From: Ruania rhizosphaerae
Lineage (GTDB): Bacteria > Actinomycetota > Actinomycetes > Actinomycetales > Beutenbergiaceae
Direction of reading: 5' to 3'
DNA: 64,000 nucleotides
Assembly (NCBI RefSeq): GCF_009805705.1
Contig: NZ_VSMB01000003.1
Location: 372,001-436,000 of the forward strand
Positions 47,157 to 57,923 of the stretch are shown one piece after another. The notes beneath the pieces are model-generated. The model searched no databases. It was not told where the DNA came from and saw only the letters and a list, made by a program, of their open reading frames with translations. Each line of letters opens with the position of its first letter. The stretch's first letter is position 1. A program made the translations under genes and the position numbers.

Positions 47157-47615
47157 ATGGCCGCACGCACGAAGGCGCGCAAACGTGCCGTGGACGTCCT
47201 CTACGAGGCCGACCAGCGCGCCGTCGCCGCCCAGTCGGATCCAGCCACATCCGATCCCGGCCGCCCGACCCCGGTCTCAGTCCTCGCTGAACGCCTCATC
47301 GAACCCGGCACCCAGACCGCCCTGCCGCAGTACTCGGTGGAGATCGTCGAAGGGTTCGCAGCACACGCCGAGCGCATCGACGAGGTTCTCGCCACCTTCT
47401 CCCAGGGATGGACGCTGGAGCGGATGCCGAGCGTCGACCGCGCGATCCTGCGGGTGGGCACCTGGGAAGTGCTCTACAACGACGAGGTGGACGCCGCGGT
47501 CGCGATCGACGAGGCGGTCGGGCTGGCGCGAGAGCTCAGCACCGACGACTCACCCGGGTTCGTCAACGGCCTCCTCGGCCGGATAGCCGAGCTGGGGCCG
47601 AACCTGGTGGACTGA
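47157..47615 (+). CDS. nusB: transcription antitermination factor NusB
   Basis: The 152-residue helical protein binds boxA RNA with S10 and supports antitermination of rRNA operons. It begins MAARTKARKRAVDVLYEADQ with the basic RNA-binding helix, and ends with the conserved AVAIDEAVGLARELSTDDSP and GFVNGLLGRIAE. The ATG lies 3 bases after the efp stop; the efp-nusB pairing is widely conserved. Confidence 0.96.
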   Translation: MAARTKARKRAVDVLYEADQRAVAAQSDPATSDPGRPTPVSVLAERLIEPGTQTALPQYSVEIVEGFAAHAERIDEVLATFSQGWTLERMPSVDRAILRVGTWEVLYNDEVDAAVAIDEAVGLARELSTDDSPGFVNGLLGRIAELGPNLVD

Positions 47616-47616
47616 C

Positions 47617-48993
47617 GTGCCGACCCCAGCCCCCGATCCCCAGCCCGAGGTGCCCAACCGGCTCCGGGCCGCCTATGCCGCCGGGTCGGTGGGCACCGGG
47701 GGATTCGGCACCTTGCCCGGGCTGGTGCTCAGCTACTACCTGACCGACACCCTCGGCGTCACCGCCGGCCTGGCCTCGCTGGTGGTCACGGTCCCGAAGA
47801 TCTGGGATGTGGTGGTCGATCCGCTGGTGGGCCGGCTCAGCGATGCCAGTGCCCGGCGCACCGGGTCGCGGGCCCGGATCATGCTGGTCGGCGCGTTGAG
47901 CCTCCCGGTCGCCTTCACGTTGCTGTTCGCAGCACCCGGGACCGGTGGCGCGGCCGCCGCCTGGGTCGTCGGTGCCTTCCTCCTCGCCACCACCGCGTTC
48001 TCGCTGTTCCAGGTGCCCTATATCGCCCTACCCGCCGAGCTCGCACGGACCCCCGCCGCCCGCACCCGGCTGCTCGCCCCGCGCATCGCCGTCCTGGCCC
48101 TGGCCATCCTCGCCTTCGGCGGAGGGGGACCGATCGTGCGAGACGCCGCAGGCTCGGGGCGTACCGGCTACCTGGTGATGGCCGTCGTCACGGGCCTGAT
48201 CATGGCCGCGGGCATGGTGATCGCGGCCACCGGCACCCGGCGACACAGCTCAGCCGTCGTTGCCGCGCGTGAGCTGTCCTCACCGCAGCCGGAGAGAATC
48301 CTGGCCGCCTATCGCACCGGTATCCAGGTGCTACGGGACTGCGCCCCGTTGCGAGCGCTCCTGGCGGCATTCGTACTGCAGGCACTCGCCGCCGGCGCGA
48401 TGCTGGCTGCGGCTCAGTACGTCGCCACCTACGTCCTCGGACAGGAGAGCGCCGTCACCGGACTCTTCATCGCCCTCGTGGCACCGGCGCTGTTGGTGAT
48501 GGCACCCGCGCGCCGGCTCGCTGACCGTGTGGGCAAGAAGCGCGCGTTCGTGGCGAGCAGCCTGCTGTTCGCACTCGCTGCGGCGTCCTTGATGTTCATG
48601 ACGGCGGCCGTGGGCTGGTGGGTATACCTCGCCGTCGCCGTGGCCGGGGTTGCCTACGCCGGGATGCAGCTGTATCCGCTGGCCATGCTGCCGGACGTGA
48701 TCGCCCGCGACACCCATACCCGCCCCGCCGGCCACGATCGGGCCGGTGTGATCGCCGGTGTCTGGACGGCAGGCGAGACCGCCGGCATGGCGCTGGGCCC
48801 GACGCTCGCGCTCGCCGTGCTCGCCGTCAGCGGATTCGTCTCCAGCACAGGCGAGGGGCCCGCCGTCCAGCCCGGATCCGCCCTGACCGCCGTTGTGGTG
48901 ATCTTCAGCGCGCTCCCGGCCCTGCTGGCGGGAGTCTCGCTGTTCCCGTTGGCCCGCTACCGCGACCCCCAGCAGTACACGGAGGCTCGATGA
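47617..48993 (+). CDS. MFS transporter, GPH/MelB-like
   Basis: The 458-residue protein has about twelve membrane helices. The loop after helix 2 (VPKIWDVVVDPLVGRLSDAS, then RTGSRARIM) matches the sugar:cation symporter (GPH) branch, whose helix-2 aspartates bind the coupling ion. The substrate is unknown. GTG 47617 starts 1 base after the nusB stop. It overlaps the downstream PLP enzyme by ATGA, so the two probably serve one pathway, such as uptake or export of the substrate or product. This pair is not part of the usual nusB-pyrR neighbourhood. Confidence 0.88.
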   Translation: MPTPAPDPQPEVPNRLRAAYAAGSVGTGGFGTLPGLVLSYYLTDTLGVTAGLASLVVTVPKIWDVVVDPLVGRLSDASARRTGSRARIMLVGALSLPVAFTLLFAAPGTGGAAAAWVVGAFLLATTAFSLFQVPYIALPAELARTPAARTRLLAPRIAVLALAILAFGGGGPIVRDAAGSGRTGYLVMAVVTGLIMAAGMVIAATGTRRHSSAVVAARELSSPQPERILAAYRTGIQVLRDCAPLRALLAAFVLQALAAGAMLAAAQYVATYVLGQESAVTGLFIALVAPALLVMAPARRLADRVGKKRAFVASSLLFALAAASLMFMTAAVGWWVYLAVAVAGVAYAGMQLYPLAMLPDVIARDTHTRPAGHDRAGVIAGVWTAGETAGMALGPTLALAVLAVSGFVSSTGEGPAVQPGSALTAVVVIFSALPALLAGVSLFPLARYRDPQQYTEAR

Positions 48994-50441
48994 CCGACGA
49001 CGATACGACCCGCATCCTGGCCGAACTGGCACAGATCCGGCAGGCAGACCCGCCCACCCACGGCGGCCGGGTGCTGTCCTACGTCTACGATCACGGCCGT
49101 CCCGAGCTCGACCGGCTCGCTGCGGACGCGGCCGCGATGTTCCTCCCCGTGAACGGGCTCGACCCCACGACGTTCTCCTCCGTGGCACGCCTGGAGCGAG
49201 ACCTGGTGCGCTTCACCCGATCGGTACTCCACGGCGACGAGAACGTGGTCGGCTCGGTCACGTCCGGTGGCACCGAGTCCTGCCTGCTCGCCGTGAAGTC
49301 GGCACGGGAGTCCTGGCTCGCCCAGGAGGGCCGCCGTGCCGGCGACCCCGGCAGCCCCCGGCCCGAGGTGGTCATGCCCACGACGGCGCACCCCGCCTTC
49401 CGTAAGGCGGCCCACTATCTGGGCCTGGTGCCGGTGGAGGTCCCGGTCGATCCCGCGACCGGGATCGTCGACGCCGACGTCCTGCTCTCCGCAGTCACCA
49501 CCTCCACGGCGCTCGTCGTAGTCAGCGCACCGAACTATCCGTTCGGCACCATCGATCCGATCACACGAGTCGCTGCCGGGGCAGCGGGGCGCGGCGTCGC
49601 CGTGCACGTCGACGCCTGTATCGGAGGGTGGCTGTTGCCCTGGTGGCCCGGGGAGGGCACGGGCGGCGAGCCGTGGGACTTCGCCGTCGACGGTGTCACC
49701 TCCATCTCGACCGATCTGCACAAGTACGGCTACGCCCCGAAGGGAGCCTCGGTCGTGCTGTACCGGGAGCGCCAACGCCACCGCGGGCAGTATTTCGCCA
49801 CCACGAGCTGGCCCGGGTACCCCGTGGTCAACCCCACGATGCTCGGCTCGCGCTCGGCGACCGCGATGGCGGCAGCGTGGGCCGTCACCCAGGCGCTCGG
49901 CACTCAGGGGTACGCCGACCTGGTCGCGCAGACCGCTGCGGCGACCGGTGCTGTGCGCCGGGCGATCGATGGCATCAGCGGCCTCAGCGTGGTGGGTGAT
50001 CCCGCCGTTGCACTGCTGGCGGTGGCGGCGGATCCGGACCGGGCTCCGGCGCACCAGGTCGATCCGTTCGCCTGGGTCGATGCCGTGCGCCGGCGCGGAT
50101 TCCTGCTGCAGGCCCAACCAGCCTTCGCTCAAGGTGATGGCTCGGTGCTGCCGCGCACCGCGCACCTGACCTTCACACCGGTCACCGAGTCCGTCACCCG
50201 TGAGCTGGTCGCCGCCTTGCGTGAAGGTGCCGATGAGGTCCGGGGTCGTGCGGCGCCTGGGCCACAACCCGACCTGGTGGAGCGCGTGATCACCGGTGGT
50301 CTGCCCGAGGAGATGGCTCCGGTGCTCTCCACTCTCGAGGCGATGGACGGTGAAGCGGCGCCCGCCGCCCTGACGTCGCTGCTTGCGTCGGTGATCGACC
50401 CAGACGTGGGGCACGACACAGACGGCGCTGCGGACGCCTGA
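48990..50441 (+). CDS. PLP-dependent decarboxylase/aldolase, sphingosine-1-phosphate lyase-like
   Basis: The 483-residue fold-type I PLP enzyme has GSVTSGGTESCLLAVKSARE (phosphate-binding), HPAFRKAAHYLG, VDACIGGWLLPW and the lysine motif STDLHKYGYAPKGASVVLYR. The last is closest to S1P lyases and related group II decarboxylases, where this lysine forms the Schiff base. The likely reaction is cleavage or decarboxylation of an amino-alcohol phosphate or amino acid; the substrate is not known. ATG 48990 overlaps the transporter stop. An N-terminal open extension over the transporter gene was not accepted. Confidence 0.88.
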   Translation: MTDDDTTRILAELAQIRQADPPTHGGRVLSYVYDHGRPELDRLAADAAAMFLPVNGLDPTTFSSVARLERDLVRFTRSVLHGDENVVGSVTSGGTESCLLAVKSARESWLAQEGRRAGDPGSPRPEVVMPTTAHPAFRKAAHYLGLVPVEVPVDPATGIVDADVLLSAVTTSTALVVVSAPNYPFGTIDPITRVAAGAAGRGVAVHVDACIGGWLLPWWPGEGTGGEPWDFAVDGVTSISTDLHKYGYAPKGASVVLYRERQRHRGQYFATTSWPGYPVVNPTMLGSRSATAMAAAWAVTQALGTQGYADLVAQTAAATGAVRRAIDGISGLSVVGDPAVALLAVAADPDRAPAHQVDPFAWVDAVRRRGFLLQAQPAFAQGDGSVLPRTAHLTFTPVTESVTRELVAALREGADEVRGRAAPGPQPDLVERVITGGLPEEMAPVLSTLEAMDGEAAPAALTSLLASVIDPDVGHDTDGAADA

Positions 50442-50459
50442 TCGTGCCCGCGGCCCGGG

Positions 50460-50517
50460 TAGAGTAATGCCTCGGCACGCAACCCTTTAAGCCCGTCCCG
50501 TGAGGCGGGGAAGGAGG
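50460..50517 (+). promoter_or_regulatory. pyr operon promoter and PyrR-binding leader
   Basis: TAGAGT (50460-50465) is a -10 box with a start near 50472. The leader has a PyrR-binding hairpin: CCCGTC (50492-50497) pairs with GGCGGG (50504-50509) around the loop CCGTGA, giving the consensus-like GTCCCGTGAGGC. Below it CCTT (50484-50487) can pair with AAGG of the ribosome-binding site (50511-50517). There is no terminator. This fits translational repression by PyrR-UMP, as described for Mycobacterium smegmatis, rather than Bacillus-type attenuation. Confidence 0.75.
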
Positions 50518-50526
50518 CAAACGCCG

Positions 50527-51078
50527 GTGACTTCTGGCGCCCCAGCACGAGTCGTTCTCTCCGAGCACGACATCTCCCGGGCTTTGACCCGGATCGCACA
50601 CGAGATCGTCGAACGCAACAAGGGCGCCGAGGAGGTGCTGTTGCTCGGCATCCCCACGCGCGGTGTCCCGCTCGCCACCAGGATCGGCGCCCGGATTGTC
50701 GAGGCTGAGGCAGGCGGTCTCACCTCCGAGGATCTGGTGGGAACCATCGATCCGACGATGTACCGCGACGATCTGCGCCGCCAGCCGACCCGCGGTCTCG
50801 AACCCACCCGGATCCCGCCGGCTGGACTGACCGACAAGGTCGTGGTGCTCGTCGATGACGTGCTCTACTCCGGTCGCACCGTGCGTGCCGCACTCGACGC
50901 ACTCTCGGACGTCGGCCGTCCCCGCGCGGTGCAGCTCGCGGTGCTCGTCGACCGCGGGCACCGGGAGCTGCCGATCCGTGCCGACTACATCGGCAAGAAC
51001 CTGCCGACCGCCCGCCACGAACGTGTCAGCGTCCATCTGAGCGAACTCGATGACGCCGATGAGGTGGTGCTCTCATGA
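50527..51078 (+). CDS. pyrR: PyrR bifunctional regulator/uracil phosphoribosyltransferase
   Basis: PyrR binds pyr mRNA when UMP is high and can also make UMP from uracil. The 183-residue protein has [15 protein letters not shown], the variable hood loop with DPTMYRDDL, and the PRPP motif [25 protein letters not shown] lies 9 nt before the GTG at 50527 and is part of the leader structure. It heads an operon in which every junction overlaps. Confidence 0.96.
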   Translation: MTSGAPARVVLSEHDISRALTRIAHEIVERNKGAEEVLLLGIPTRGVPLATRIGARIVEAEAGGLTSEDLVGTIDPTMYRDDLRRQPTRGLEPTRIPPAGLTDKVVVLVDDVLYSGRTVRAALDALSDVGRPRAVQLAVLVDRGHRELPIRADYIGKNLPTARHERVSVHLSELDDADEVVLS

Positions 51079-52040
51079 GGCACCTGCTCTCGGCCGCCGA
51101 TCTCAGCCGCGAGGAGGCCATCACCGTCCTCGACACGGCCGCGACGATGGCAGCCACCCAGTCCCGAGAGATCAAGAAGCTCCCGGCGCTGCGGGGGCTG
51201 ACCGTCGTGAACCTGTTCTTCGAGGATTCCACCCGCACCCGCATCTCGTTCGAGGCCGCCGCCAAGCGACTGTCGGCTGATGTCATCAACTTCGCCGCCA
51301 AGGGCTCCTCGGTCTCCAAGGGGGAGTCCCTGAAGGACACGGCCCAGACGCTGCAGGCGATGGGTGCCGACGCCGTGGTCATCCGCCACTCCGCTTCCGG
51401 TGCACCGCACCGGCTCGCCACCTCGGGCTGGATCGACGCGCCCGTGGTCAACGCCGGTGATGGGATGCACCAGCATCCGACGCAGGCGCTGCTCGACGCC
51501 TTCACCATGCGCCGTCACCTGATGCCCGAGGGCGGTGCCGGTGCCGGTCTGGACGGCAAGCGCGTGGTGATCGTGGGGGACGTGCTGCACTCCCGGGTGG
51601 CGCGCTCGAACGTCGACCTGCTGCACACCCTCGGCGCCGAGGTGACCCTGGTGGCACCACCCACACTGCTGCCGATCGGTGCCTCGACGTGGCCGTGCCG
51701 GATCTCCTACGACCTCGACGCCGCCATCGCCGAGCAGGCGCCGGACGCCATCATGATGCTGCGGGTGCAGCGCGAACGCATGTCGAGTGCGGGCGGCGGG
51801 TTCTTCCCCTCGGCCGCCGAGTACTCCCGCCGGTACGGCCTCGACGCTGCTCGCTTCGAGGCACTGCCCGGCCACGCCCTGATCATGCATCCCGGTCCGA
51901 TGAACCGCGGCCTGGAGATCTCTGCCCGGGCGGCTGACTCTGACCGCTCCACCATCGTCGAACAGGTTGCCAACGGGGTGGCCGTACGGATGGCCGTGCT
52001 CTACCTGGTGCTCGCCGGCAACGAAGGGACGCCCTCATGA
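51075..52040 (+). CDS. pyrB: aspartate carbamoyltransferase catalytic subunit
   Basis: PyrB joins carbamoyl phosphate and aspartate. The 321-residue protein has the carbamoyl phosphate motif [13 protein letters not shown], the KGESLKDT loop, [15 protein letters not shown] and [11 protein letters not shown]. No pyrI is present. In several actinobacteria it forms a complex with the dihydroorotase encoded next. ATGA overlaps at both ends. Confidence 0.97.
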   Translation: MRHLLSAADLSREEAITVLDTAATMAATQSREIKKLPALRGLTVVNLFFEDSTRTRISFEAAAKRLSADVINFAAKGSSVSKGESLKDTAQTLQAMGADAVVIRHSASGAPHRLATSGWIDAPVVNAGDGMHQHPTQALLDAFTMRRHLMPEGGAGAGLDGKRVVIVGDVLHSRVARSNVDLLHTLGAEVTLVAPPTLLPIGASTWPCRISYDLDAAIAEQAPDAIMMLRVQRERMSSAGGGFFPSAAEYSRRYGLDAARFEALPGHALIMHPGPMNRGLEISARAADSDRSTIVEQVANGVAVRMAVLYLVLAGNEGTPS

Positions 52041-53365
52041 CCGACTACCTCATCACCGGTGCCCAGCTGCCTGAGGGCTCGATCACCGATCTGCTGCTCG
52101 CCGATGGCCGCATCGCCGCCACCGGATCGGACGCCGCCGACATGGCCGGTGCTCGAGCCGGCGCTCAGGTCCACCGCATCGACGCCCACGGACTGGTGGC
52201 CCTGCCGGGCCTGGTCGATCTGCACACGCACCTGCGCGAACCCGGCCGGGAGGATGCCGAGACCGTCGCTTCCGGCACCCGGGCAGCGGCTGTAGGCGGT
52301 TTCACCTGCGTGCACGCGATGGCGAACACCACACCGGTGGCCGATACGGCCGGAGTCGTCGAGCAGGTCTGGCGCCTCGGCGAGGATGCCGGGTGGGCGC
52401 AGGTGCGGCCGGTGGGGGCCGTCACGGTCGGCCTGGCGGGGGAGCAGCTCGCGGAGCTGGGTGCGATGGCCTCCTCAGCGGCGCGTGTTCGCGTGTTCTC
52501 CGATGACGGTCTGTGCGTGCATGACCCGGTGCTGATGCGCCGGGCGCTGGAGTACGTCAAGGCCTTCGACGGCGTCGTGGCCCAGCATGCACAGGAGCCG
52601 CGCCTGACCGCTGGTGCACTCATGCACGAGGGCATCGTCTCCGCCGAGCTCGGCCTGACAGGGTGGCCGGCCGTCGCGGAAGAGGCGATCATCGCCCGCG
52701 ATGTCCTGCTCGCCGAGCATGTGGGCTCGCGCGTGCACATCTGCCACCTGTCCACCGCCGGCTCGGTCGACATCGTGCGCTGGGCCAAGGCACGTGGGAT
52801 CCAGGTGACCGCCGAGGTCACCCCGCACCACCTGATGCTGACCGATGAGGCCATCCGCGGCTACGACCCGCAGTTCAAGGTCAATCCGCCGCTGCGCACC
52901 GCCGAGGACGTCCAGGCCGTGCGGGACGGGTTGGAGGACGGCACGATCGACATCGTGGCCACCGATCACGCCCCGCACCCCAGCGAGGACAAGGACTGTG
53001 AGTTCGCCGCTGCCGCGATGGGGATGACCGGCCTGGAGACCGCCCTGTCCGTGGTGACCGAGGCGATGGTGGCGGACGACTCCCGCGACTTCGGCTGGCA
53101 GGACCTCGCGCGCACGATGTCGGCCACCCCGGCCCGCATCGGCCGGGTGACCGGGCAGGGGCGTCCGCTCGCAGCCGGCGAGCCGGCGCATGTGACCCTC
53201 GTCGATCCCTCCGCCCGTTGGACCGTGGACCCCGCTGGGCTGCGTACCGCTAGCGAGAACACCCCGTTCGCCGCCCGGGAGCTGCCGGCTCGCGTGATGG
53301 CCACCTTCTACCGCGGCGTGGCGACCGTGCTTGACGGCCAGCCGCAGGACGGGAGCACCCGATGA
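52037..53365 (+). CDS. pyrC: dihydroorotase
   Basis: The 442-residue class I dihydroorotase cyclises carbamoyl aspartate. The metal-binding [16 protein letters not shown], the HICHLST histidine block and [14 protein letters not shown] are complete, so it should be active, unlike the PyrC-like pseudoenzymes that accompany some ATCases. ATGA overlaps link it to pyrB and carA. Confidence 0.97.
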   Translation: MTDYLITGAQLPEGSITDLLLADGRIAATGSDAADMAGARAGAQVHRIDAHGLVALPGLVDLHTHLREPGREDAETVASGTRAAAVGGFTCVHAMANTTPVADTAGVVEQVWRLGEDAGWAQVRPVGAVTVGLAGEQLAELGAMASSAARVRVFSDDGLCVHDPVLMRRALEYVKAFDGVVAQHAQEPRLTAGALMHEGIVSAELGLTGWPAVAEEAIIARDVLLAEHVGSRVHICHLSTAGSVDIVRWAKARGIQVTAEVTPHHLMLTDEAIRGYDPQFKVNPPLRTAEDVQAVRDGLEDGTIDIVATDHAPHPSEDKDCEFAAAAMGMTGLETALSVVTEAMVADDSRDFGWQDLARTMSATPARIGRVTGQGRPLAAGEPAHVTLVDPSARWTVDPAGLRTASENTPFAARELPARVMATFYRGVATVLDGQPQDGSTR

Positions 53366-54582
53366 CCACGACCACACTGATGCCGAAGGACCATGCCGTG
53401 ACCGGAACCTCAGATCTCGCTCTTCTTGTGCTCGAGGACGGAACGGTGGTGCGTGGCCGTGCCTATGGTGCCCGCGGCGTGACCTTCGGCGAGATCGTGT
53501 TCTCGACCGGGATGACCGGCTACCAGGAGACCCTGACGGACCCCTCGTACCACCAGCAGATCGTGGTCATGACCGCCCCGCACGTCGGCAACACCGGCGT
53601 CAACGACGAGGACCGCGAGTCCGGCCGCATCTGGGTCTCCGGGTACGTGATGCGTGACCCGGCACGGCGCCCGTCGAACTGGCGCTCCCAGCGCAGCCTC
53701 GACGAGGAGCTCCAGACACAGGGAGTCGTCGCCATCAGCGATGTGGACACCCGGGCGCTGACCCGCCGCCTGCGCGAGGGCGGGGTGCTGCGTGCCGGCA
53801 TCTTCTCCGGAGAGGCGCTGCCGGACGTCGTCGACGCGCGCACCGAGTCCGAGTTGCGCGAGCAGGTGCTCGCCTCACCGGAGATGGCCGGCGCCGACCT
53901 GTCCGGTGCCGTCACCACCACCGAGGCGTATGTGGTCGAACCCACCGGGGACTTCGCCGGGAAGGAACCGATCGGCACCATCGCCGCCCTCGACCTCGGC
54001 ATCAAGGCCATGACACCGCAGCGGATGGCCGAACGCGGTCTGCGCGTCCACGTACTGCCTGCGGCCACCACCCTCGAGGAGGTGCAGGCCCTGCAGCCCG
54101 ACGGGGTGTTCTTCTCCAACGGGCCCGGTGACCCGCAGACGGCGGAGCATGCGGTCGACCTGCTGCGCGGTGTGCTGGACGCGAGAATCCCGTTCTTCGG
54201 GATCTGCTTCGGCAACCAGCTGCTGGGCCGCGCCCTCGGGTTCGGCACCTACAAGCTCGCCTACGGGCACCGCGGCATCAACCAACCGGTGCAGGACGTG
54301 ACCACCGGCAAGGTGGAGGTCACGGCGCACAACCACGGGTTCGCCGTCGACGCGCCGATCGGTGAAGCGACCACCGCCCCCTATGACGACGGCCGCTACG
54401 GCCGGGTACTCGTCTCCCACGTGGGCCTCAACGACAACGTCGTGGAAGGCCTGCAGTGCCTCGACCTGCCTGCCTTCTCCGTGCAGTACCACCCGGAGGC
54501 TGCTGCCGGACCCCACGACGCCGCCTATCTGTTCGACCGCTTCGTCGACCTGCTCACCTCGACCACGAAGGACCACGCCTGA
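53362..54582 (+). CDS. carA: carbamoyl phosphate synthase small subunit
   Basis: CarA is the glutaminase that feeds ammonia to CarB. In 406 residues it has the N-terminal domain ([20 protein letters not shown]) and a class I amidotransferase domain with the nucleophile C282 in [15 protein letters not shown] and the His/Glu pair in YHPEAAAGP. Its TGA overlaps the carB ATG (TGATG). Because pyr is the only pathway here, regulation is expected through the pyrR leader. Confidence 0.97.
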   Translation: MTTTTLMPKDHAVTGTSDLALLVLEDGTVVRGRAYGARGVTFGEIVFSTGMTGYQETLTDPSYHQQIVVMTAPHVGNTGVNDEDRESGRIWVSGYVMRDPARRPSNWRSQRSLDEELQTQGVVAISDVDTRALTRRLREGGVLRAGIFSGEALPDVVDARTESELREQVLASPEMAGADLSGAVTTTEAYVVEPTGDFAGKEPIGTIAALDLGIKAMTPQRMAERGLRVHVLPAATTLEEVQALQPDGVFFSNGPGDPQTAEHAVDLLRGVLDARIPFFGICFGNQLLGRALGFGTYKLAYGHRGINQPVQDVTTGKVEVTAHNHGFAVDAPIGEATTAPYDDGRYGRVLVSHVGLNDNVVEGLQCLDLPAFSVQYHPEAAAGPHDAAYLFDRFVDLLTSTTKDHA

Positions 54583-57500
54583 TGCCCCGCCGCACCGACA
54601 TCTCCAGCGTCCTGGTCATCGGCTCCGGGCCGATCGTCATCGGCCAGGCCGCCGAGTTCGACTATTCCGGCACCCAGGCGTGCCGCGTGCTCCGGGAGGA
54701 GGGCCTGCGGGTCATCCTCGTCAACTCCAACCCGGCGACGATCATGACCGACCCCGAGTTCGCCGACGCCACCTATGTCGAGCCGATCACGCCGGAGGCG
54801 GTAGCCGCGATCATCGCCCAGGAGAAGCCCGACGCGCTCCTGCCCACCCTCGGCGGCCAGACCGCACTGAACGCCGCGATCGCACTGGACGAGGCCGGGG
54901 TGCTCGCCGAGCACGGGGTCGAGCTGATCGGGGCCAACATCGAGGCCATTCACCTGGCCGAGGACCGGGAGAAGTTCAAGGGTGTGGTCGAACGCTGTGG
55001 CGCCGAGTCCGCCCGCAGCTCCATCTGCCACTCCATGGACGAGGTGCTCGCCGCCGTGGAGGATCTGGGCTATCCGCTGGTGGTGCGCCCCTCCTTCACC
55101 ATGGGCGGGCTCGGTTCCGGTATCGCCTTCGACGAGGCCGAGCTGCGGCAGATCGCGGGAGCGGGCCTGCACTACTCGCCCACGACCGAGGTCCTGCTGG
55201 AGGAGTCGATCCTCGGCTGGAAGGAGTACGAGCTCGAGTTGATGCGCGACCGCAACGACAACGTCGTGGTCGTCTGCTCGATCGAGAACGTCGACCCGGT
55301 CGGGGTCCACACCGGCGATTCGACCACGGTGGCGCCTGCGCTCACCCTCACCGACCGCGAGTACCAGAAGCTGCGCGATGTCGGCATCGCCGTCATCCGC
55401 GAGGTGGGCGTGGACACCGGGGGCTGCAACATCCAGTTCGCCGTCCATCCCGATACCGGCCGTGTGGTCGTCATTGAGATGAACCCGCGGGTCTCCCGGT
55501 CCTCGGCGCTGGCCTCGAAGGCCACCGGCTTCCCGATCGCCAAGATCGCGGCGCGGCTCGCCGTCGGCTACACCCTGGACGAGATCCCGAACGACATCAC
55601 CGGATCCACGCCGGCCTCGTTCGAGCCCACGCTCGACTACATCGTGGTCAAGGTACCGCGGTTCGCCTTCGAGAAGTTCCCCGCCGCCGACCCGACGCTG
55701 ACCACCACGATGAAAAGCGTCGGTGAGGCGATGGCCCTCGGCCGCAACTTCACCGAGGCGCTGCAGAAGGCGATGCGCTCGATCGACTACACCGGCTCCA
55801 GCTTCGACTTCTCCTCGCCGGCGCCCGACGCCGAGGAGACTGCGGCCCTGCTGGAGTCGATCCGAACGCCGACCGATCACCGGATGCTGGACCTGATGCG
55901 CGCGATCCGGGGTGGGGCGGAGCTGTCGGAGCTGTTCGATGCCACCTGGATCGACCCGTGGTTCCTGGACCAGTTCCAGCTGCTGCACGAGGTGGCCGAG
56001 GAGGTGCGCGCTGCTCCGGCGCTGACCACCGAGGTGCTCGCCCGGGCCAAACGGCACGGTTTCTCCGACGAGCAGATCGCCGGCATCCGCCGGCTGGGTG
56101 AGGCGACTGTCCGGGAGATGCGGCACGCCTATGGCCTGCGCCCGGTGTTCAAGACCGTGGACACGTGCGCCGCCGAGTTCGCCGCCCGCACGCCGTACCA
56201 CTACTCCAGCTACGACTCCGAGACCGAGGTGCAGCCGCGCGAGCGTCCGGCGGTTCTCATCCTCGGCTCCGGGCCGAACCGGATCGGTCAAGGGATCGAG
56301 TTCGACTACTCCTGCGTGCATGCGGCGCTGGCGCTGAAGGACTCCTACGAGACGGTGATGATCAACTGCAACCCGGAGACCGTCTCCACCGACTACGACA
56401 CCGCGGACCGGCTGTACTTCGAACCGCTCACGTTCGAGGACGTGCTCGAGATCTACGAGGCCGAGCTGGCCGCCGGTCCGGTGGCGGGCGTCATCGTCCA
56501 ACTGGGTGGCCAGACCCCGCTGGGCTTGGCCGACCGGCTGGCCGAGGCTGGCCTGCCGATCTGGGGGACTCCGCCGTCGGCGATCGACGCAGCAGAGGAC
56601 CGCGGCCAGTTCGGTGAGGTGCTCGTCCAGGCCGGGTTGCCCGCACCGGCATTCGGCACCGCCAGCACCCTGGTGGAGGCGAAGGAGATCGCCGACCGGA
56701 TCGGCTACCCGGTGCTGGTGCGTCCCTCCTATGTGCTCGGCGGGCGTGGGATGGAGATCGTCTACGACGAGGCACAGCTGGTGGACTATGTCTCCCGTGC
56801 CACTGGCACCAGCAGCGAGGCGAGCAGGCTCCCGGCTCCCGTACTGGTGGACCGCTTCCTCGACCAGGCGATCGAGATCGACGTCGACGCCCTCTACGAC
56901 GGCGAGCAGCTGTTCCTCGGTGGCGTGATGGAGCACATCGAGGAGGCCGGGATCCACTCCGGTGACTCCGCGTGTGTGCTCCCGCCGGTCACGCTCTCGG
57001 ACTCGATGATTGCCCGGATCCGCGCCTCCACCGAGGCCATCGCGGCCGGGGTCGGCGTGCGCGGATTGCTGAACATCCAGTTCGCCCTGGCCGCGGATGT
57101 GCTGTACGTGCTGGAGGCCAACCCGCGCGCCTCCCGCACGGTGCCGTTCGTGGCGAAGGCCACCGGGGTACCACTCGCGCGGGCCGCCGCACTCCTGATG
57201 AGCGGGCAGTCCATTGCCGAGCTCACTGCCGCCGGAGTACTGCCGGACACGGATGCATCTGTCACCGACCACGGCGCACCGTTGGCGGTCAAGGAGGCCG
57301 TACTTCCCTTCAAACGTTTCCGGACGGCGTCCGGTCAGGTCGTCGACACGGTGCTCGGCCCGGAGATGCGCTCCACGGGTGAGGTCATGGGCTACGACGT
57401 GGACTTCCCGCTGGCGTTCGCCAAGTCACAGGCCGCCGCCTTCGGCGGTCTGCCGACGACGGGCACCGTGTTCGTCTCGGTAGCCGACCGGGACAAGCGT

Positions 57501-57923
57501 TCCCTGACGCTGCCGGTGAGCCGGCTCGTCGAACTCGGTTTCCGGATCCTGGCCACCGCGGGCACCGCGTCGGTGCTGCGGCGCAACGGGATCGCCGCTG
57601 AGGTGGTGCGCAAGGCTTCGCAGGGGCCCGGACCCGACGGGGAGGGGACGATCATCGACCTCATCACCGCAGGGGAGGTCGACATGGTGCTGAACACCCC
57701 GGGAAGCAAGGGCGCACGTGCCGACGGCTACGACATCCGGGCTGCCACCACCGCCGCTGACAGGGCGATCGTGACGACCATGCAGCAGTTTACCGCCGCG
57801 GTTCAGGCGATCGAGGCGATCCGGCGGGGACCCTTCGCGGTGAAGTCGCTCCAGACCCACGACGCCGACCGGGCGGATCGACTGCGCGAGGTGGAGGCCA
57901 CCGTGGTCGGGGCGGGCACGTGA
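54582..57923 (+). CDS. carB: carbamoyl phosphate synthase large subunit
   Basis: CarB makes carbamoyl phosphate for pyrimidines and arginine. The 1113-residue protein has the two ATP-grasp halves: [20 protein letters not shown] in the first and [19 protein letters not shown] in the second. Each half has its own [11 protein letters not shown] or [18 protein letters not shown] block. A C-terminal MGS-like allosteric domain follows ([26 protein letters not shown]-type [10 protein letters not shown]). ATG 54582 begins at the conserved [14 protein letters not shown]. Confidence 0.98.
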   Translation: MPRRTDISSVLVIGSGPIVIGQAAEFDYSGTQACRVLREEGLRVILVNSNPATIMTDPEFADATYVEPITPEAVAAIIAQEKPDALLPTLGGQTALNAAIALDEAGVLAEHGVELIGANIEAIHLAEDREKFKGVVERCGAESARSSICHSMDEVLAAVEDLGYPLVVRPSFTMGGLGSGIAFDEAELRQIAGAGLHYSPTTEVLLEESILGWKEYELELMRDRNDNVVVVCSIENVDPVGVHTGDSTTVAPALTLTDREYQKLRDVGIAVIREVGVDTGGCNIQFAVHPDTGRVVVIEMNPRVSRSSALASKATGFPIAKIAARLAVGYTLDEIPNDITGSTPASFEPTLDYIVVKVPRFAFEKFPAADPTLTTTMKSVGEAMALGRNFTEALQKAMRSIDYTGSSFDFSSPAPDAEETAALLESIRTPTDHRMLDLMRAIRGGAELSELFDATWIDPWFLDQFQLLHEVAEEVRAAPALTTEVLARAKRHGFSDEQIAGIRRLGEATVREMRHAYGLRPVFKTVDTCAAEFAARTPYHYSSYDSETEVQPRERPAVLILGSGPNRIGQGIEFDYSCVHAALALKDSYETVMINCNPETVSTDYDTADRLYFEPLTFEDVLEIYEAELAAGPVAGVIVQLGGQTPLGLADRLAEAGLPIWGTPPSAIDAAEDRGQFGEVLVQAGLPAPAFGTASTLVEAKEIADRIGYPVLVRPSYVLGGRGMEIVYDEAQLVDYVSRATGTSSEASRLPAPVLVDRFLDQAIEIDVDALYDGEQLFLGGVMEHIEEAGIHSGDSACVLPPVTLSDSMIARIRASTEAIAAGVGVRGLLNIQFALAADVLYVLEANPRASRTVPFVAKATGVPLARAAALLMSGQSIAELTAAGVLPDTDASVTDHGAPLAVKEAVLPFKRFRTASGQVVDTVLGPEMRSTGEVMGYDVDFPLAFAKSQAAAFGGLPTTGTVFVSVADRDKRSLTLPVSRLVELGFRILATAGTASVLRRNGIAAEVVRKASQGPGPDGEGTIIDLITAGEVDMVLNTPGSKGARADGYDIRAATTAADRAIVTTMQQFTAAVQAIEAIRRGPFAVKSLQTHDADRADRLREVEATVVGAGT

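Noticed and set aside
54525-57272. Open frame of over 900 codons antisense to carB
   Set aside because: Composition is His/Gly/Arg-rich, as read from the opposite strand of GC-rich codons; no motif, no ribosome-binding site, and carB is unambiguous.
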